DNA of 64,000 nucleotides from Pseudooceanicola aestuarii (GCF_010614805.1 NZ_JAAFZC010000001.1:2086001-2150000), one strand, 5' to 3'. Shown: positions 25,936-35,033, counted from the first letter of the stretch. The notes: generated by a model from the letters alone, not told the origin. A program made the numbers and translations.

Positions 25936-26684
25936 GCGGGGCGCTCCGTCAGCTGTTCGATGACCAGCCCGGTTTCGCGTCCGTCCTTGTCCAGCGCGAC
26001 GAATCCGGCCTCTGTTTCATCCCAATGATGCACAGCGCCGGCCTTCAGGTGAAGGTGGAAATCCTCGGTCATGACATTGGCAAAGCCCATGGCCGGGCGG
26101 ACCTCGGCGATGCGGCCGGTCCAGCTTTGGCGGCGGCCTCTGGGATGCAGGATGATCCGCAGGTCCGCCCCCTCGGCGCACAGCCGGTCCAGAAGGGCAA
26201 AGCCCGGATCGTCCTCCATCGTCTCAGGGGTGGCGGACATGGCGGGCATCCGGCGTTCTCGCGGCGCGATGGGGCTGCGGTCCTCCTGTGCGAAAGCGGT
26301 GACGAAAGGGGTGGCGCCGTCCATCCCGACGACGGAGAACACGACCTCTCCCGCCGCATCGCGGAAGTCCAGGACAGGAAAGACCTTGCCTTGCATGATC
26401 GTGGCAGTGTCCAGAGTGACGTCGGCCACTGCATCCAGGTCGATGCGGGCGGTATGTACCGGGCCGTTCAGTATGGCCTGGTCGGAGGTGACGGTGACGT
26501 CGGTGACGGTGCCGATGCGTTCATGGGTGGCGCCGCGATGGCGCAGGACACCCATCACCTTGCCCATGTGGGGCAGGCGGCGCAGGGCCTCGGCCGGAGG
26601 GGTGGCGGTCAGACACCAGCGGCCGGGTTCTGGGGCGTCGGTCTGCGGGGTTGCGGCGGCGGGGCGGGTGGGGGTATCTGTCAT
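25932..26684 (-). CDS. HemS/ChuX-like heme trafficking protein
   Basis: A 250-residue protein. The first half (GKVMGVLRHRGATHERIGTV, then a beta-rich stretch ending FRDAAGEVVFSVVG) resembles a HemS/HmuS half-domain, in which the conserved region begins LGxVMxLTRN. The second half may be a shortened repeat. HemS-type proteins bind imported heme in the cytoplasm and pass it to, or degrade it with, other factors; typical HemS is about 350 residues, so this is short. AAAGGAA precedes the ATG by 6-7 bases. It overlaps the ABC gene upstream and the ChaN-like gene downstream by 4 bases. Confidence 0.65.
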   Translation of the reverse strand: MTDTPTRPAAATPQTDAPEPGRWCLTATPPAEALRRLPHMGKVMGVLRHRGATHERIGTVTDVTVTSDQAILNGPVHTARIDLDAVADVTLDTATIMQGKVFPVLDFRDAAGEVVFSVVGMDGATPFVTAFAQEDRSPIAPRERRMPAMSATPETMEDDPGFALLDRLCAEGADLRIILHPRGRRQSWTGRIAEVRPAMGFANVMTEDFHLHLKAGAVHHWDETEAGFVALDKDGRETGLVIEQLTERPA

Positions 26685-28405
26685 GCGGATTTCCTTTCGG
26701 TGGTCAGGTCGGTGCCAAGGGTCCAGCGCCCGGTTGGGTGCAGGGCCACGGGATCGCGATGCGCGACGCACAGGATCGCGGCCTTGGGCAGATCGTGGCG
26801 CAGCAGGGCCAGCACATGGGCCTCTGCCGCCGGGTCCAAAGCCGAGGTCGCCTCGTCCAGCACCACCCAGTCGGGACGGTGCAACAGGACGCGTGCCAGT
26901 GCCAGCCGTTGCCGTTCGCCCAGCGACAGCCCCTCCAGCGCGGCGGGGTCGCGATCGGTCAGCGGGCCGTCGGGCATGCGGTGCGACAGCCCCAGCCGGG
27001 TCAACACCTCGCGCAGCCGGCTTTCCGGGATGTCGCGCGGATCTTCGGGGTAGCAGGCCGCCGCCGCCAGCCCTTCGGCAAAGACATGCGGGCGCTGCGG
27101 CAGGACCATCATCCGGCCTTCCGGCAGGTCGATCCGCCCGCTGCCGTAGCGCCACAGCCCCGACAGCGCGGCCAGCAGCGTGGTCTTGCCCGCGCCCGAT
27201 CCGCCGCTGATCCAGATCCGGTCGCCGGGTCGGACCTCCCGATCGGGCACCGGCGCCAGCCAGCGGCCCTGGGGCGTTGCCAGCCGCAGGTCGCGCACGC
27301 GCAGGGCCGCGCCGCCGTGGCTGCGAGTGATGGCGCGCGGAGCGGCGGGCATCGGTGCGGGATCGCGGGTGATGCTGAACAGTTCGTCCAGCCGATGGGC
27401 CACGGCGGCGAATTCGGCCAGATCCTTGTAGGAGAAGATGAACCACGACAACGAGGTGGTGACCCGGCTGAAGGTGCCGGACAATTGCATCAGCCCGCCG
27501 AAGGTGACGGAACCGGCGAAATAGGCGGGCAGGGCAAAGAACAGCGGCACCCGGAGGATCGTCTGCCAATAGGGTTGGGTGAACAGGCCCAGCACGAATT
27601 CCCGACCGATCAGGCGATGCCAGTTGGTCTGGATCGCGCCAAAGCGGTGGTTCAGCCGCCGGCGCTCGGCCGTCTCGCCGCCGGATTGGGCGATTTCGGT
27701 GGCGTTGTCGCGGACCTGGACAAGCGCATGCCGGAAATCGGCCTCGCGCCGCTCCTGCCGGAAATAGATCGATTTCAGCGGTCGGCCCAGGCCGTGGGTC
27801 ACCAGGCTGGCCAGCGCGACATAGAGGAACGCCAGCCAGACCATGTAACGCGGGATCGCGATATCCAGACCGAAAGCACTGAATTGCAACACGAAATTCG
27901 ACAGCCCCCACAGGATGCCCAGGTAGGTGACCAGCCCCACGATCTTGCCCAGCAGGTCCAGCGTCTCCAGCAGCAGCAATTCGACAAACCGGTCGCAATC
28001 CTGCGAAATCCGTTGATCGGGGTTGTCGATGCCGTGCAGGGACAGGCCGGGGCGCAGGTGCCAATAGGCCTGACCCTTGGTCCAGGAATCCAGCGCCGCA
28101 CCGGTCAACCGGGTCCGCCAGCGCAGCCGCAACAGCTTGCGCAGGTAGATCTGCGCCAGGTTGATGCCGGCCGATGCGCCGGTCAGCGCGCCAAAGACGC
28201 CCAGCTCCCGCAGGGCGGTAGCGGCGTCCATTGCCTCCAGCGCGTCGTAGAACCGCTTGGTCCAGGCGATCATTTGCACGTCGACATAGAGTTCGACAAA
28301 AATCAGCGCCAGCACGATGGCCGCCATGGCCAGCCCGACCCAGGCGCGCGGCCCGGAGGCCGCAAGCCGCGTCAGGCGCCAGATCCGCCCCAGGGTATCC
28401 AGCAT
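26681..28405 (-). CDS. SbmA/BacA-like (ABC_membrane_2) ABC transporter, fused permease-ATPase
   Basis: A 574-residue half-transporter. Residues 20-320 carry about six membrane helices with the family's RWRTRLTGAALDSWTKGQAYW and DNPDQRISQDCDRF motifs, the mark of YddA/SbmA/BacA-type exporters or uptake systems (including cobalamin-type transport in some bacteria). The ATPase has Walker A GGSGAGKT, signature LSLGERQRLALARVLL and Walker B WVVLDEATSALD. It stands 9 bases behind the TonB receptor in place of the periplasmic-binding-protein heme permease that one expects. A role in heme or tetrapyrrole passage across the inner membrane is inferred from context. Confidence 0.85.
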   Translation of the reverse strand: MLDTLGRIWRLTRLAASGPRAWVGLAMAAIVLALIFVELYVDVQMIAWTKRFYDALEAMDAATALRELGVFGALTGASAGINLAQIYLRKLLRLRWRTRLTGAALDSWTKGQAYWHLRPGLSLHGIDNPDQRISQDCDRFVELLLLETLDLLGKIVGLVTYLGILWGLSNFVLQFSAFGLDIAIPRYMVWLAFLYVALASLVTHGLGRPLKSIYFRQERREADFRHALVQVRDNATEIAQSGGETAERRRLNHRFGAIQTNWHRLIGREFVLGLFTQPYWQTILRVPLFFALPAYFAGSVTFGGLMQLSGTFSRVTTSLSWFIFSYKDLAEFAAVAHRLDELFSITRDPAPMPAAPRAITRSHGGAALRVRDLRLATPQGRWLAPVPDREVRPGDRIWISGGSGAGKTTLLAALSGLWRYGSGRIDLPEGRMMVLPQRPHVFAEGLAAAACYPEDPRDIPESRLREVLTRLGLSHRMPDGPLTDRDPAALEGLSLGERQRLALARVLLHRPDWVVLDEATSALDPAAEAHVLALLRHDLPKAAILCVAHRDPVALHPTGRWTLGTDLTTERKSA

Positions 28406-28414
28406 GTCAGCCCC

Positions 28415-30673
28415 CTAGAACGTCATGTCGAAGCTGACGGCAAACGTCCGGCCCGGTCCGGTCTGCAATTCGATCGGGTTGGTGCGGGCCACCGCATCGC
28501 TGGCCGTGGTGGAATAGCTGGCCGCGTTGGCGGTGTAATACTTGGTGTCAAAGACATTGCCGATGCTGAATTTCAGGAAGCCGTTGTCGATCGCCTCCCA
28601 TTTCGCATGCAGGTCCAGGACCGCGTAGCCGTCGGGTTTGAAATCCGTCGGGCTGGCCGTATCCTGGACCGCCGCGGCAAAGGTTCCGACCCCTTCGAGA
28701 GTCAGGCGCGGCCCGGCGAAATAATGTTGCAACGCCACCGTGGCGGTAAAGGGGGGCAGGGTGTGCGGCGCCTCGGCAGAGGTCGGATCGACCTGCTGGG
28801 TGCCGGTCTGCCAGGCGGCGGACAGATCCAGCCGGGTGTCCAGCCCCAGGGCCCAGCCAGCCTGGGCCTCGATGCCCCGCACATCGACGGTGGAGATGTT
28901 GCGATAGGTGTAATCGCTGGTCCCCGGCGGGTTGTAGAAGCTTTGGATGAAGTTCGAGTAATGCGCCTCGAACGCGGTCAGCGAGGCATAGCCGCGCGTC
29001 GTCTCGTAGCGCAGGCCCAGTTCGTGACTGCGCACCTGCTCCGGTTCCAGTCCGGGGGCGGGGGTCAGGTTGAAATAGGTGCCCGGCAGGGAGGTATAAA
29101 GCTGCTGCGCCGTGGGCATCTTGAACCCTTCGCCATATTTGGCCCAGACCGACCAATTGTCGTCCAGCCGATACAGCGCGCCCAGGCTTTTCAACAGGGC
29201 GTCGTCCTCGCGGACCCGGGGCTCCTGGCCGGGGACGGGCTGGTAATCGGCATCGGCGCGCGGGTCGATCCGGTAGGTGGCATAGCGCAGGCCGGGCGTC
29301 AGCTCGAACCGGCCGCCGCCCAGGGTGATCCGGTCCTCGATATACAGATCCGCCCGGCGCGTCGTGGCATTGGCAAAGTTGAACCCGCCCGCGCGGGTTT
29401 CGGTGACGCTGCCGGTGGTCAGGTTCGTCTCGACCGAGCGGCGGGAATAATCCGTGCGGGCGATATCGCCGTCAAATCCCAGGATCACCCGGTGATCGGC
29501 CGCGCCGGTGGCAAACAGCGCGGTGGCCTGCACGTCGAGTTCCAGGAAATCCTCGCTGTAGGACAGGCTGTCACGGGTCACGATATCCTCTCCCGAGGCA
29601 GAGGTCGTGGCCTCGATCCCTGTGCGGTCATAGCCATGCGGTGTATAGGCAAGGGTTGTCTTGATTTCGCTGAACACTCCGCTGTCGGGCGACCAGCCAT
29701 GTTCCAGCGCATAGCGGCGGCGGTAGAGGTCCAGATCGCTGGACTTGTCGCGAATGACTTCGCCGGTCGGCGCGCCTGTGATCGAGGAATAGACCGGCCC
29801 CAGCACGTAATCCTGATCGACATGGGTGTCCCGGTCCAGCAGATCGGCGCTGAATTCCAGCCGGTGGCGCGTGTCAGGGGTCCAGACCAGTTTCAGCAAT
29901 CCGCGCGTCGACTGTGCCTCCGTCGGGTCCAGCGAGCCGCAGGACGTCGCACCCCAGGCCAGGTTTCGGGGGCAGCCGTAGATCCCGCCCGCGCCATCCG
30001 CGTTTGACAATTCCGGCGCGTGACCGTCGCTCCGGGCGACACCGGCCAGCAGGGTCAGATCCGGCGACAGGCGTTGGCCAAAGGTCAGGGAGGTGGCAGT
30101 GCCGCTATCGTAGCTGTCATATCCGCCCTGAACCCGGACGGCCCGATCGGCGCCGTTCAGCACGTCCTCAGGGTCCAGCGTCTCGAACGCGACCAGCCCT
30201 CCAAGGGCATCCGCCCCCCACAGGACCGACGCAGGGCCGCGCACCACCTCGGCCCGCTTGGTGAAGTTCAGGTCGACGTAGTCGCGCGTACCGTCGATGA
30301 TCCGCTCCGCCATGCGGGAGCCGTCGACCTGCATCGCCACGCGGTTGCCGCTGACGCCGCGAATGCTGATTCCGCCCAGTGTGCTGAACGGATCGGCGCC
30401 CGAGGTCTGGCGGTTGACGCTGACGCCCGGCAGGCGGCGTAGCAATTCCTCGATATCCGAGATCTGGCGATCCTCGATCGTGGCGCCCTCGATCACGGTG
30501 ATGTTTGCGGGCACGTCCAGCATCTCGGCACCGGCGCGGTCGGTGTTGACGGTGATCGGCGCCAACGGGATTTCGGGATCGGCGGACAAGGTGCCCTGCT
30601 GAGCCGTCACCGGAAGGGCGGGCAGCAGGAAAGACGCGCCCAAAAGGGCGGCATGGCGGGCAAGCAGGGTCAA
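28415..30673 (-). CDS. TonB-dependent heme/hemoglobin receptor
   Basis: A 752-residue outer membrane receptor. A signal peptide ends near TAQQG; a plug domain follows (NITVIEGATIEDRQISDIEELLRRLPGV, GGISIRGVSGNRVAMQVDG), then a 22-strand type barrel ending in a Phe-terminated strand (TFAVSFDMTF). The plug begins with the motif typical of TonB-dependent hemoglobin/transferrin/lactoferrin receptors, and FRAP/NPNL-type patterns (YGEGFKMPTAQQLY; NLTPAPGLEPEQ) agree with heme receptors. TTG start at 30673 with GGAGG 7-8 bases upstream. First gene of the iron-controlled operon, behind an iron-rhodo-box. Confidence 0.9.
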   Translation of the reverse strand: MTLLARHAALLGASFLLPALPVTAQQGTLSADPEIPLAPITVNTDRAGAEMLDVPANITVIEGATIEDRQISDIEELLRRLPGVSVNRQTSGADPFSTLGGISIRGVSGNRVAMQVDGSRMAERIIDGTRDYVDLNFTKRAEVVRGPASVLWGADALGGLVAFETLDPEDVLNGADRAVRVQGGYDSYDSGTATSLTFGQRLSPDLTLLAGVARSDGHAPELSNADGAGGIYGCPRNLAWGATSCGSLDPTEAQSTRGLLKLVWTPDTRHRLEFSADLLDRDTHVDQDYVLGPVYSSITGAPTGEVIRDKSSDLDLYRRRYALEHGWSPDSGVFSEIKTTLAYTPHGYDRTGIEATTSASGEDIVTRDSLSYSEDFLELDVQATALFATGAADHRVILGFDGDIARTDYSRRSVETNLTTGSVTETRAGGFNFANATTRRADLYIEDRITLGGGRFELTPGLRYATYRIDPRADADYQPVPGQEPRVREDDALLKSLGALYRLDDNWSVWAKYGEGFKMPTAQQLYTSLPGTYFNLTPAPGLEPEQVRSHELGLRYETTRGYASLTAFEAHYSNFIQSFYNPPGTSDYTYRNISTVDVRGIEAQAGWALGLDTRLDLSAAWQTGTQQVDPTSAEAPHTLPPFTATVALQHYFAGPRLTLEGVGTFAAAVQDTASPTDFKPDGYAVLDLHAKWEAIDNGFLKFSIGNVFDTKYYTANAASYSTTASDAVARTNPIELQTGPGRTFAVSFDMTF

Positions 30674-30781
30674 AGGACAGCCTCCGTAGCGTGATATGGG
30701 GGGAACGCTAGCGGAAAATGGCTGGCTGAAATGCGCCGGACGGAGAAGATCCGCCGATCGGCTGAGCCGGGTAATGAATTA

Positions 30782-30800
30782 GTTGAGCATTATTGTCAAC
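30782..30800 (-). promoter_or_regulatory. Iron-rhodo-box upstream of the heme operon
   Basis: GTTGA-N9-TCAAC is a perfect match to the TGA-N9-TCA iron-rhodo-box, described in Rhodobacterales as the site for an iron-responsive Rrf2-type regulator (IscR). It lies about 110 bases before the receptor start, in a short AT-rich island, so the operon should be switched on under iron limitation. The match is seen; the regulator is known from the clade, not from this window. Confidence 0.8.
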
Positions 30801-30878
30801 TATGTCTTGCGCCCCTGTTGCGCCCCTCCACCGCGCCCGAATGCCAGGGCGGGCCGGGTGGTCAGGGGCGCATGCCGG

Positions 30879-31199
30879 TCAGACCAGCCAGACCAACAGG
30901 CCGATCCCGCCAAGAACTCCGGCCAGAACCGCCAGCAGCACGCCGAAGGACAGGCGGTTGCCCTGAAGTTCGGCAGGAGATTTCTTGCGGTCGGCGGGTT
31001 TGGCGCGGCCTGTTTCCACGGCGGCGGCATGGGCGACCTCCTCCGCCGTGGGGGGGTGGCCCGCGGCCTCGGCATCGGTGCCCAGGGGCGCGGCGGCAGG
31101 GTCCTCAAAGGCGAGCTTGTCGCCGGTGCCGTTGCGGTCAATCCGGTCGCGCAGGCGGGCGGCGGCGGCAGGGCCCGAAGGCCGGGATGTTTCGGACAT
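30879..31199 (-). CDS. Small protein with C-terminal membrane anchor
   Basis: A 106-residue protein: a charged, Ala/Pro-rich N-terminal region of 80 residues, then one hydrophobic helix at the very end (FGVLLAVLAGVLGGIGLLVWLV). AGGAG stands 7 bases before the ATG. Tail-anchored topology is likely. No family is recognised. It lies upstream of the heme promoter on the same strand and is probably not in the heme operon. Confidence 0.55.
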   Translation of the reverse strand: MSETSRPSGPAAAARLRDRIDRNGTGDKLAFEDPAAAPLGTDAEAAGHPPTAEEVAHAAAVETGRAKPADRKKSPAELQGNRLSFGVLLAVLAGVLGGIGLLVWLV

Positions 31200-31314
31200 G
31201 GCGGTGCTCCTATCGGTGGCAGATTTGCGGGATCAACCGGCCAGGCAGGTCAATCGTTCCGCCGCCCCGCGTGATCCCGCCGCCTTTGGCCTCTGACCCA
31301 CCGCGCCCGAAGCC

Positions 31315-32418
31315 TTAGCGTCCCGCCGGGCGCCGCGACCCCAGACCGGGCACCGGGCCATAGCGGCGCGGCGCATCCACCACCTGTGCGCCGGGGGCGG
31401 GCAGGGCGACGGGACCGCCGGGCGTTTCCACCGTGATCCGGCGCAGATGGGGGTGGTCCGACAGGCCCTGCATGTCATTGACCTGGGCCACGGCCATACC
31501 CGCCGCCAGCAGCGCGGCGATCGCGGCAGGGCCTGTCAGCGCCCCGATGGCCAGCCCGACGGCGGCATCGACTTCCGCCCGGTGCCGCACCCGCGCGACA
31601 TTGGTGGCAAAGCGGGGATCCTCGGCCATCTCCGGCCGGTCCAGGAAGGTGGTGCAAAGGTGCCGCCATTCCCGGTCGCTTTGCACCGAGAGCAGGATCT
31701 GATCCCCATCAGCGGCGGCAAACACGCCGTAGGGCGCGATGGAGGGATGCGCCATGCCCACCCGGCGCGGGCTGTTCCCGGCCTCGTGGTTCAACAGCGG
31801 AACCGACAGCCAATCGGCCATCACGTCGAACATCGATACCTCGATCGCGGCGCCCGCACCGGTGATGCCCCGGCCGATCAGCGCCTCCAGAATGGCGGCA
31901 TGGGCGGTCGCCCCCGTCGCCACATCCACGACAGAGACGCCGACGCGGGAGGGTTCTTCCGGGCCGCCGGTGATCGAGCACAGGCCCGATTCCGCCTGGA
32001 TCAACAGGTCATAGGCCTTGCGCTGCGCCATCGGCCCGGCCTCTCCGTAGCCGGAAATCGAACAGGCGATCAGCCGGGGATAATCGGCCCGCAACCGGTC
32101 GATGGCAAAGCCCAGCCGCGCCATCGCTCCCTGTTTCAGGTTCTGGATCAGCACGTCGGCCTGCGCGATCTCCGCCTCCAGCGCGGCCTTGCCCTCTGCC
32201 GTCGATAGATCCAGCACGCATGAGGATTTCCCCCGGTTCAACCACACGAAATAGCTGGATTGTCCCGCCGCGGCAGTGTCGTAGCCGCGGGCAAAATCGC
32301 CCTCCGGCCGCTCGATCTTGATCACCTCGGCCCCCGCGTCGGCCAGCCGGGCGGAGGCATAGGGCGCCGCCACCGCCTGTTCCACGGCCACCACGCGCAG
32401 GCCCTTCAAGGGCAGCAT
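31315..32418 (-). CDS. Class III (CaiB/BaiF family) CoA-transferase
   Basis: A 367-residue protein: GLRVVAVEQAVAAPYASARLADAGAEVIKIERPEGDFAR is the family N-terminus, and NRGKSSCVLDL and the later GxxDLLIQAESGL region, with the catalytic aspartate in KAYDLLIQ, follow. Class III enzymes move CoA between carboxylic acids. The start overlaps the stop of the acyl-CoA dehydrogenase gene by one base (TGATG), so the pair acts in one catabolic route: activation by CoA transfer and then dehydrogenation. The substrate is unknown; a dicarboxylic or branched acid is usual. The start 32418 is fixed by that overlap. Confidence 0.9.
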   Translation of the reverse strand: MLPLKGLRVVAVEQAVAAPYASARLADAGAEVIKIERPEGDFARGYDTAAAGQSSYFVWLNRGKSSCVLDLSTAEGKAALEAEIAQADVLIQNLKQGAMARLGFAIDRLRADYPRLIACSISGYGEAGPMAQRKAYDLLIQAESGLCSITGGPEEPSRVGVSVVDVATGATAHAAILEALIGRGITGAGAAIEVSMFDVMADWLSVPLLNHEAGNSPRRVGMAHPSIAPYGVFAAADGDQILLSVQSDREWRHLCTTFLDRPEMAEDPRFATNVARVRHRAEVDAAVGLAIGALTGPAAIAALLAAGMAVAQVNDMQGLSDHPHLRRITVETPGGPVALPAPGAQVVDAPRRYGPVPGLGSRRPAGR

Positions 32419-33581
32419 CAGAACGACCTCGGCATGCCGAGAACATGTTCGGCGACATAGGACAGGATCAGATTGGTGGAGATCGGCGCCACCTGGTACA
32501 GCCGGGTCTCGCGGAACTTGCGCTCCACGTCGTATTCGCAGGCAAAGCCGAACCCGCCGTGAAACTGGATGCAGGCATTCGCCGCCTCCCAGCTGGCCTT
32601 GGCCGCCAGGTATTTCGCCATGTTGGCCTGGGCGCCGCATTCTTCGCCCGCGTCGTAGCGGCGGCAGGCATCATAGCGCATCAGGTTGGCGGCCTCGATC
32701 TCGATGAACGCCTCGGCGATGGGGAACTGAACCCCCTGGTTCTGCCCGATGGGCCGGCCAAAGACCTGCCGTTCACTGACGTATTTCGTCACCCGATCGG
32801 TGAACCAATAGCCGTCACCGATGCATTCCGCCGCGATCAGCGTGCGTTCGGCATTCAGCCCGGTCAGGATGTACTTGAACCCCTGTCCTTCCTCCCCGAT
32901 CAGGTTCTCCGCCGGGATTTCGAGGTTGTCGAAGAACAGCTCATTGGTTTCGTGATTGACCATGTTGGGAATGGGCCGCACCTCCATTCCCGATGTCATC
33001 GCCTCCTTGATATCGACCAGAAAGATCGACAGGCCCTGGCTTTTCTTCTTCACCTCCGACAGGGGGGTGGTGCGGGCCAGCAGGATCATCAGGTCGGAAT
33101 GCTGCACACGCGAGATCCAGACTTTTTGCCCGTTCACCACGTAGCGGTCGCCCTTTTTCACCGCCGTCGTCTTGAGCTTTGTCGTGTCGGTGCCGGTGGT
33201 GGGCTCGGTCACCCCCATGGATTGCAGGCGCAGTTCTCCGCTGGCCAGCTTGGGCAGGATGCGCTGGCGCTGTTCCTCCGATCCGTGCCGGACGAGGGTA
33301 TTCATGTTGTACATCTGGCCGTGGCAGGCGCCGGAATTGCCGCCCGCCCGGTTTATTTCCTCCATGATGACAGAGGCCTCCGTCAGGCCCAGACCCGAGC
33401 CGCCGTATTCCTCGGGGATCAATGCGGCCATCCAGCCTTCGCGGGTCAAGGCGTCGACGAATTCATCGGGATAGCCGCGTTCGGCATCGACCTTGCGGTG
33501 ATATTCGTCGGAAAAGGTGGCGCAAAGCGCGCGCACCGCATCGCGGATGTCCTGGTGGGCATCGGGGCTGGGCTGGGTCAT
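32418..33581 (-). CDS. Acyl-CoA dehydrogenase
   Basis: A 387-residue FAD enzyme: LIPEEYGGSGLGLTEASVIMEEI in the N-terminal helical domain, MGVTEPTTGTDTTKLKTTAVKKGDRYVVNGQKVWIS in the middle beta domain, and C-terminal QVFGRPIGQNQGVQFPIAE and QFHGGFGFACEYDVER, with the base position typical of the family. It oxidises an acyl-CoA to an enoyl-CoA and passes electrons to ETF. AGGAG stands 6 bases before the ATG. Divergent from a LysR regulator, which probably controls it together with the CoA-transferase. Confidence 0.92.
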   Translation of the reverse strand: MTQPSPDAHQDIRDAVRALCATFSDEYHRKVDAERGYPDEFVDALTREGWMAALIPEEYGGSGLGLTEASVIMEEINRAGGNSGACHGQMYNMNTLVRHGSEEQRQRILPKLASGELRLQSMGVTEPTTGTDTTKLKTTAVKKGDRYVVNGQKVWISRVQHSDLMILLARTTPLSEVKKKSQGLSIFLVDIKEAMTSGMEVRPIPNMVNHETNELFFDNLEIPAENLIGEEGQGFKYILTGLNAERTLIAAECIGDGYWFTDRVTKYVSERQVFGRPIGQNQGVQFPIAEAFIEIEAANLMRYDACRRYDAGEECGAQANMAKYLAAKASWEAANACIQFHGGFGFACEYDVERKFRETRLYQVAPISTNLILSYVAEHVLGMPRSF

Positions 33582-33640
33582 CGGGGCTCCTGGGTCCGGG
33601 GGTCTGGACAGGCGGAGTATGGACAGGGGCGGGCCATACT

Positions 33641-33665
33641 GCAAATATCGCTTCGTGCTATCTGC
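33641..33665. promoter_or_regulatory. LysR-type operator between acyl-CoA dehydrogenase and lysR
   Basis: GCAAATA-N11-TATCTGC: two 7-bp arms with 6 of 7 matching, containing the ATA-N11-TAT form of the LysR box (T-N11-A). It is 21 bases before the regulator start and 60 bases before the dehydrogenase start, the classical place for autoregulation and activation of the divergent operon. Confidence 0.65.
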
Positions 33666-33686
33666 CATAACGATCGGGCCTGGCTT

Positions 33687-34616
33687 GTGGATCTGCGGCA
33701 ATTGAAATACTTCGTCGCCATCGTGGAGGACGGCTCCTTCTCTCGCGCGGCGGCGCGGCTGGGGGTGGCGCAGCCTGCCCTGTCCCGTCACGTTCGTCGG
33801 ATGGAGGACGACCTGGGCACGCCCCTGCTGCTGCGTGGCCCCACCGGTGCGACCCCGACGCCGGAGGGCCAATTGCTGCTGCGTCGCGCCCGCGTGCTGC
33901 TGGCCGATCTGGACGCCACGCTGGAGGAACTGCGCTCCCTCAACCATGATCCGGCGGGCAGCGTTCGCCTGGGCCTGCCCGGCACCGTCAGCGACATCCT
34001 GTCGATTCCGCTGATCGCGCGCTGTCGGGCGCGCTATCCGCGCGTCCGCATCGTCATCGCCGAAGCGATGAGCGGTTTCGTCCGCGAATGGCTGCTGGAC
34101 GGGCGGATCGACCTGGCGGTGATCTACGGCGAATTGCAGGAACCGGCATTGCGGACCGACCTGCTGCTGGACGAGGAACTGGTGCTGCTGCTGCCCCCCG
34201 ACACCGGGACCGACGTCGCCGTTGCGCCGGGACCGGAAAGCCTGGCCCGCCTGCCGCTGATCCTGCCCAGCGGGGCGCATGGCCTGCGTGTGATGATCGA
34301 TCAGCGGCTGCGGGCACAGGGAATCACCGTCACGCCGGAGATCGAGGTCGACAGCTACCGCAATATCAAACGCCTGGTGGCGGGGGGATATGGCGCCTCG
34401 GTCCTGCCGCGCCATGCGGTGGCAGATGCGGCCGAGGCCGGGCACCTGCTGCTCCGCCCCTTCGCCGCACCGGGATTGCGGCGCAGCGCCTACATGGCCC
34501 GCGCCAACGCCCGGCCCGCGCCGCGCGCCGCGCAGCTGGTCGCCAGCCTGCTGCGGGAGGTGACGGCAGAGCTGATCGCCAAGGGCGACTGGCCAGGCGC
34601 GCGCGCCGGCGGCTGA
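33687..34616 (+). CDS. LysR-family transcriptional regulator
   Basis: A 309-residue protein from a GTG start: LRQLKYFVAIVEDGSFSRAAARLGVAQPALSRHVRRMEDDLGTPLLLR is the winged helix-turn-helix, followed by a periplasmic-binding-type effector domain (VRLGLPGTVSDILSIPLI... to LVAGGYGASVLPR). The GTG is chosen because the helix-turn-helix begins at its normal distance; no strong ribosome binding site is seen. It most likely senses the substrate of the divergent CoA-transferase/dehydrogenase operon. Confidence 0.9.
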   Translation: MDLRQLKYFVAIVEDGSFSRAAARLGVAQPALSRHVRRMEDDLGTPLLLRGPTGATPTPEGQLLLRRARVLLADLDATLEELRSLNHDPAGSVRLGLPGTVSDILSIPLIARCRARYPRVRIVIAEAMSGFVREWLLDGRIDLAVIYGELQEPALRTDLLLDEELVLLLPPDTGTDVAVAPGPESLARLPLILPSGAHGLRVMIDQRLRAQGITVTPEIEVDSYRNIKRLVAGGYGASVLPRHAVADAAEAGHLLLRPFAAPGLRRSAYMARANARPAPRAAQLVASLLREVTAELIAKGDWPGARAGG

Positions 34617-34619
34617 GGG

Positions 34620-35033
34620 TTAGCGCGCGAACAACCCCTCGAAATCGGCAAAGCCCTTGATTTCAATCGGATTCCCAGATGGGTCAAAAAAGAACATCGT
34701 GCGCTGTTCCCCGGGCTCCCCTTCGAAGCGGACGACGGGCGGGATGTCGAAGACCACGCCCTTGGCCTGCAACCTGTCGGCCAGGGCCAACCAATCCGCC
34801 AGCGGCAAAACCACGCCCATATGGGGCATCATCACCATGTGATCGCCGACCTTGCCGCTGCGCGTCGTGGACCAGGGCGTGCCCAGGTGGAATGACAATT
34901 GGTGCCCGAAAAAGTCGAAATCCACCCAGCTGTCGGTGGAACGCCCCTCCCGGCAACCCAGGGTGTCGCCGTAGAACCGGCGTGTCTCCTCCAGGTCGGT
35001 GACATGCAGGGCAAGGTGAAAGAGGCTGTTCAT
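34620..35033 (-). CDS. VOC (glyoxalase/bleomycin resistance) family protein
   Basis: A 137-residue vicinal-oxygen-chelate fold protein: FHLALHVTDLEETRRFYGDTLGCREGR at the start provides the first metal His, and MFFFDPSGNPIEIKGF at the end contributes the second-module Glu. A His-containing middle (GHQLSFHLG; MPHMGVVLP) is present. These folds include dioxygenases and isomerases; the role here is unknown. AAGGA stands 8 bases before the ATG. It converges on lysR with only 3 bases between the stops. Confidence 0.85.
   Translation of the reverse strand: MNSLFHLALHVTDLEETRRFYGDTLGCREGRSTDSWVDFDFFGHQLSFHLGTPWSTTRSGKVGDHMVMMPHMGVVLPLADWLALADRLQAKGVVFDIPPVVRFEGEPGEQRTMFFFDPSGNPIEIKGFADFEGLFAR

Noticed and set aside
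26651..30007. An open frame of 1118 codons on the plus strand opposite the heme operon
   Set aside because: Antisense shadow typical of high-GC DNA: composition is low-complexity (Gln/Gly/Arg/Pro) and it covers three well-recognised genes.
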